Below are positions 62,100 through 64,000 of a stretch of DNA of 64,000 nt, one piece after another. This DNA comes from Hevea brasiliensis. Its lineage: Eukaryota > Streptophyta > Magnoliopsida > Malpighiales > Euphorbiaceae. The notes below the pieces were generated by a model. That model did no database searches. It had not been told where the DNA came from and worked only from the letters and a program-made list of their open reading frames with translations. The translations under genes were made by a program, and so were the position numbers. The DNA is taken from contig NC_079499.1 in assembly GCF_030052815.1 (NCBI RefSeq), positions 81,197,183 to 81,261,182 of the forward strand, in the 5' to 3' direction. Positions within the stretch are counted from its first letter, which is position 1, and the number at the start of each line of letters is the position of its first letter.

Positions 62100-62136
62100 C
62101 TAAGCTTTATGCTTAGCGCGTCGCTTTTGCAACGCG
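62100..62136 (+). promoter_or_regulatory. paired stem-loops in LTR (D)
   Basis: CTAAGC pairs with GCTTAG around a 5-base loop. CGCGT then pairs with ACGCG, with an inner GC/GC pair. Confidence 0.65.
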
Positions 62137-62823
62137 TAGGTACTGAAGATTTGGATAGGGGGCCCGGTAGACCACAGATTGGGTAAGGCCATTCACAGTT
62201 CTGCATAGTGTTCGTGTCACCTCACCATCCACAGTGCATTGGTAGGACACTAGGTCCCATTTTGTATTTTGAGATTTTTTGTAAATTTTGTAATTAAACT
62301 CTTATTTTATCATGTGTATTTGAAACAAATGTAATATAATTTTGTATTAATGTAAGTACTTGTAATTTGTGATTATAAATCACATGTGAGAATTTATTTA
62401 TGATTTGAGTCTAATGATGATGTGAAATGAATGAAGGACAAATAGAGGAATTGTTAAGAAATTGTTGTAAATTGATGTGATGCAAATGGATCAAATGAGA
62501 TGAATAATTGAGAAATGAATGGTTGAAAAATGTTGAGATTATAACAAATGGAGTTGAGATGATTGAATATGAATATAGGAAGTGTTTTTCACAGGTTCCG
62601 AAGAACGGTTTTCTCCATTTTTAGCCCGTACTCTGCCGGATTTTCTATAAAATTTTCGGAACCTCAAATAAATTATAATTTCGACAAAAGGCTTAAATAA
62701 ATTATATTTCACAAGTTATATTAAAAAGGAAGAATAAAAATGAATTAAGATAAAATAGAGTGCTCGGCACACTGAGTGGCATAACTTGCTCGGCTACACT
62801 GTAGTCGGGTAAGGGGTGTCACA

Positions 62824-63178
62824 TTTAGTGGTATCAGAGCGCGGTTTAGGCGTTTCTGGACCTAGATAGACTGCATATCATGCATTGCATTCATAAGAGT
62901 CGAGGTGACACTATTGCAGATCTGTATTTCCTGTTTATTTTAGGTTAAGGTATGGAATAAGAGAGTGAAGAGACAATCAGATAGCGAATGGAGATGAGAA
63001 GGAGACTATATTTAAGATGGAAAAGGATGAGTATAGAACTGTTTGAAGATAGGATTGAGACTAAGGAGAAAGTGAAGTATGATAACACGAAAAGGTAGAG
63101 AAGTAAGGAGGTAGCAGTTCGTCGACTGCTTATTTCAGGTAAATTTCGAGGACGAAATTTAAATTAGAGGGGAAGAGT
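62824..63178 (+). other. interior of element D: PBS, leader, purine-rich spacer, polypurine tract
   Basis: TGGTATCAGAGC is at 62829-62840. The leader to about 62950 matches the A2 leader (catgcattgcatt, agtcgaggtgacact, gcagatctgt). The next 160 bases are strongly purine-biased on this strand; an ATG at about 62952 meets a stop at the third codon. The palindrome is at 63141-63160 and the tract agaggggaagag at 63166-63177. Nothing is coding. Confidence 0.9.
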
Positions 63179-64000
63179 TGTAACACCCTCCCGGTAACCA
63201 CTCCGTACATCCTACTGTTCCGGTGACCAGTGTCGGTCCGGACAACTAGAATATCCGAAAAAATATTTAAACTAAAGTCAGGAACCATAATTAACTCAAC
63301 TATTAATAAGAAAAATTTAGTAAAAATTTTAGAAATAAAATACAACTAAGTCAAATGAGCCGTTGCCCTAGCGAGGGGTAACCCAGAGGAAAGTTGCGGT
63401 TCTCGCAACGAGGAGCCCTAGACCCGGGGGAAAATTATAAAATAATTTTTGGGACTCCAGAGAAGGGTCATTGAGGTTCCTATGGCATTAGAATGCCAAG
63501 AAAATATTTAGAAAAATTTTTCAATCGGTACAGACAATTTTGACCCGTTAAGCCAAACGAAGGGCATTTCGGTCATTTCGCCTTTAGAGGTGATTTTTGG
63601 TCGACTTGTCCAGTTAAGTAAATAATTATTATGACTCAAAATATGAATAAATATTGCTAAAAATTAAATTGAAATGTGGTAGAAAAGAAAAGAAAAGAAA
63701 AATCAAAAATTAAGCAAATTATGACATATTATGATGTCACTCACTTACTTCCAACCAATCACAATTAAACAACCTATTAATTAATAAATAAAAAGAGATA
63801 AATATGGCCAAAAACAAAAGAAATCAGCAGCGCTTCTTCTCCTTAGAAAAACGTTTTACACCCCCTTCCCTCTTCCTCCATTGAATCTCAACCAAAGCTC
63901 CATTTTCACCCTTATTTCACCACAAAATCTCCTAAGTCCCTTCACTAAAAACTTGTCCCTACCTCTTGGGAAGTGTTTGGCAGCAAAGAAGAAGAAAGAA
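63179..64000 (+). repeat. 3' LTR of element D, first 822 bp
   Basis: Nearly identical to 59117-59938. It continues past the right edge. Confidence 0.95.

Larger units (their letters stand above)
59117..62823 (+). repeat. 5' LTR of element D
   Basis: It starts TGTAACACCCTCCCGGTAAC and ends GGGTAAGGGGTGTCACA. It contains a perfect 13-bp-arm palindrome (60594-60620), two inverted TTGAC pairs (61288-61306, 61457-61476) within an internal duplication, the 21-bp repeat cluster (61619-61712), a stem-loop pair (62100-62136) and TATAAAA (62646-62652). Confidence 0.95.
45695..64000 (+). mobile_element. chromovirus A2 (Tekay/Del-type), 5' part; interrupted and open to the right
   Basis: The LTR (45695-48784), PBS, leader, gag and pol up to RT are visible. 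At 51344 element C is inserted, and C in turn holds element D. The remainder of A2 (rest of RT, RNase H, integrase, 3' LTR) must lie right of the window. It is inserted in the lipid-transfer-protein gene. The left target site is atatc (45690-45694); the partner is off-window. Gag-pol is one frame with only four stops, the best-preserved coding region here. Confidence 0.9.
51344..64000 (+). mobile_element. chromovirus C, internally deleted; nested in A2; open to the right
   Basis: 5' LTR 51344-55380 (4037 bp), PBS, damaged gag, a degenerate stretch, integrase plus chromodomain-like tail, polypurine tract, and 3' LTR from 58334, interrupted at 59117 by element D. The interior is about 2.95 kb and lacks recognisable reverse transcriptase and RNase H. 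The left target site is gactt (51339-51343). Over about 770 bp the LTR copies differ by about 16 substitutions plus small indels by eye, roughly 2%, so it inserted fairly recently. It could not move without help in its present form. Confidence 0.92.
59117..64000 (+). mobile_element. element D: non-autonomous LTR pair with a 355-bp interior, open to the right
   Basis: 5' LTR 59117-62823 (3707 bp), interior 62824-63178, and 3' LTR from 63179, of which 822 bp are in the window. The interior keeps a tRNA-Met primer-binding site, a leader clearly homologous to A2's leader, a purine-rich non-coding stretch, the TTTCG-AGGA-CGAAA palindrome and a polypurine tract. It has no gag or pol. Across the visible overlap the LTRs differ by about six substitutions and one indel by eye, so insertion was very recent. 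It must have used another element's proteins; A2-type elements are the natural candidate because leader and LTR ends are shared. The left target site is attta (59112-59116). Confidence 0.95.

Overview
This window is nuclear DNA from a plant, almost certainly a eudicot. It is AT-rich, built from nested LTR retrotransposons with plant-type primer-binding sites, and holds remnants of two plant genes. I cannot name the species from sequence alone. There are no rRNA or tRNA genes, no CRISPR array and no prokaryotic features. Most of the window is a stack of retroelements: one Ty1/copia, one Athila-like Ty3/gypsy, and several Ty3/gypsy chromoviruses of Tekay/Del type. The chromoviruses have unusually long LTRs (3.1-4.2 kb) that begin TGTAACACC and end GTGTTACA, GTGTCACA, GTATCACA or GTGTGACA.

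Layout, left to right. 1-5328: 5' half of a minus-strand copia element, inserted into a chromovirus LTR whose remainder is 5329-8930. 8931-10316 and 21672-22432: remnants of a minus-strand TPX2-like gene (spindle/microtubule protein). One of its introns holds an 11.3-kb Athila-like element (10322-21666, 5-bp target duplication cacag). 22433-38309: a complete chromovirus, here called G1 (3383-bp LTRs, duplication aaact), carrying a nested 4.2-kb solo LTR (27171-31410, duplication aaagt). 38328-41485: another solo LTR, minus strand (duplication gtttc). 41491-45412: intergenic DNA with a (TA)n tract and a hAT-like non-autonomous element (42777-43996, 8-bp duplication with one mismatch). 45413-45694: a type-I-like lipid-transfer-protein gene, cut after its sixth cysteine by chromovirus A2 (from 45695). 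A2's reverse transcriptase is interrupted by deleted chromovirus C (from 51344). C's 3' LTR is in turn interrupted by element D (from 59117). D has 3.7-kb LTRs around only 355 bp of non-coding interior. A2, C and D all run off the right edge.

Nothing here looks like a working operon or pathway. The gag-pol genes are mostly disabled by in-frame stops that look like C-to-T (or G-to-A) changes, as expected of methylated repeats. Nesting order agrees with LTR divergence counted by eye: D under 1%, C about 2%, G1 and Athila about 7-8%. The signals I find most worth following are structural motifs shared by the chromovirus LTRs: a pair of adjacent stem-loops whose arms covary between families, a 27-bp palindrome, and an inverted W-box pair. 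Element D, a near-empty LTR pair that keeps only PBS, leader and polypurine tract, is also notable.
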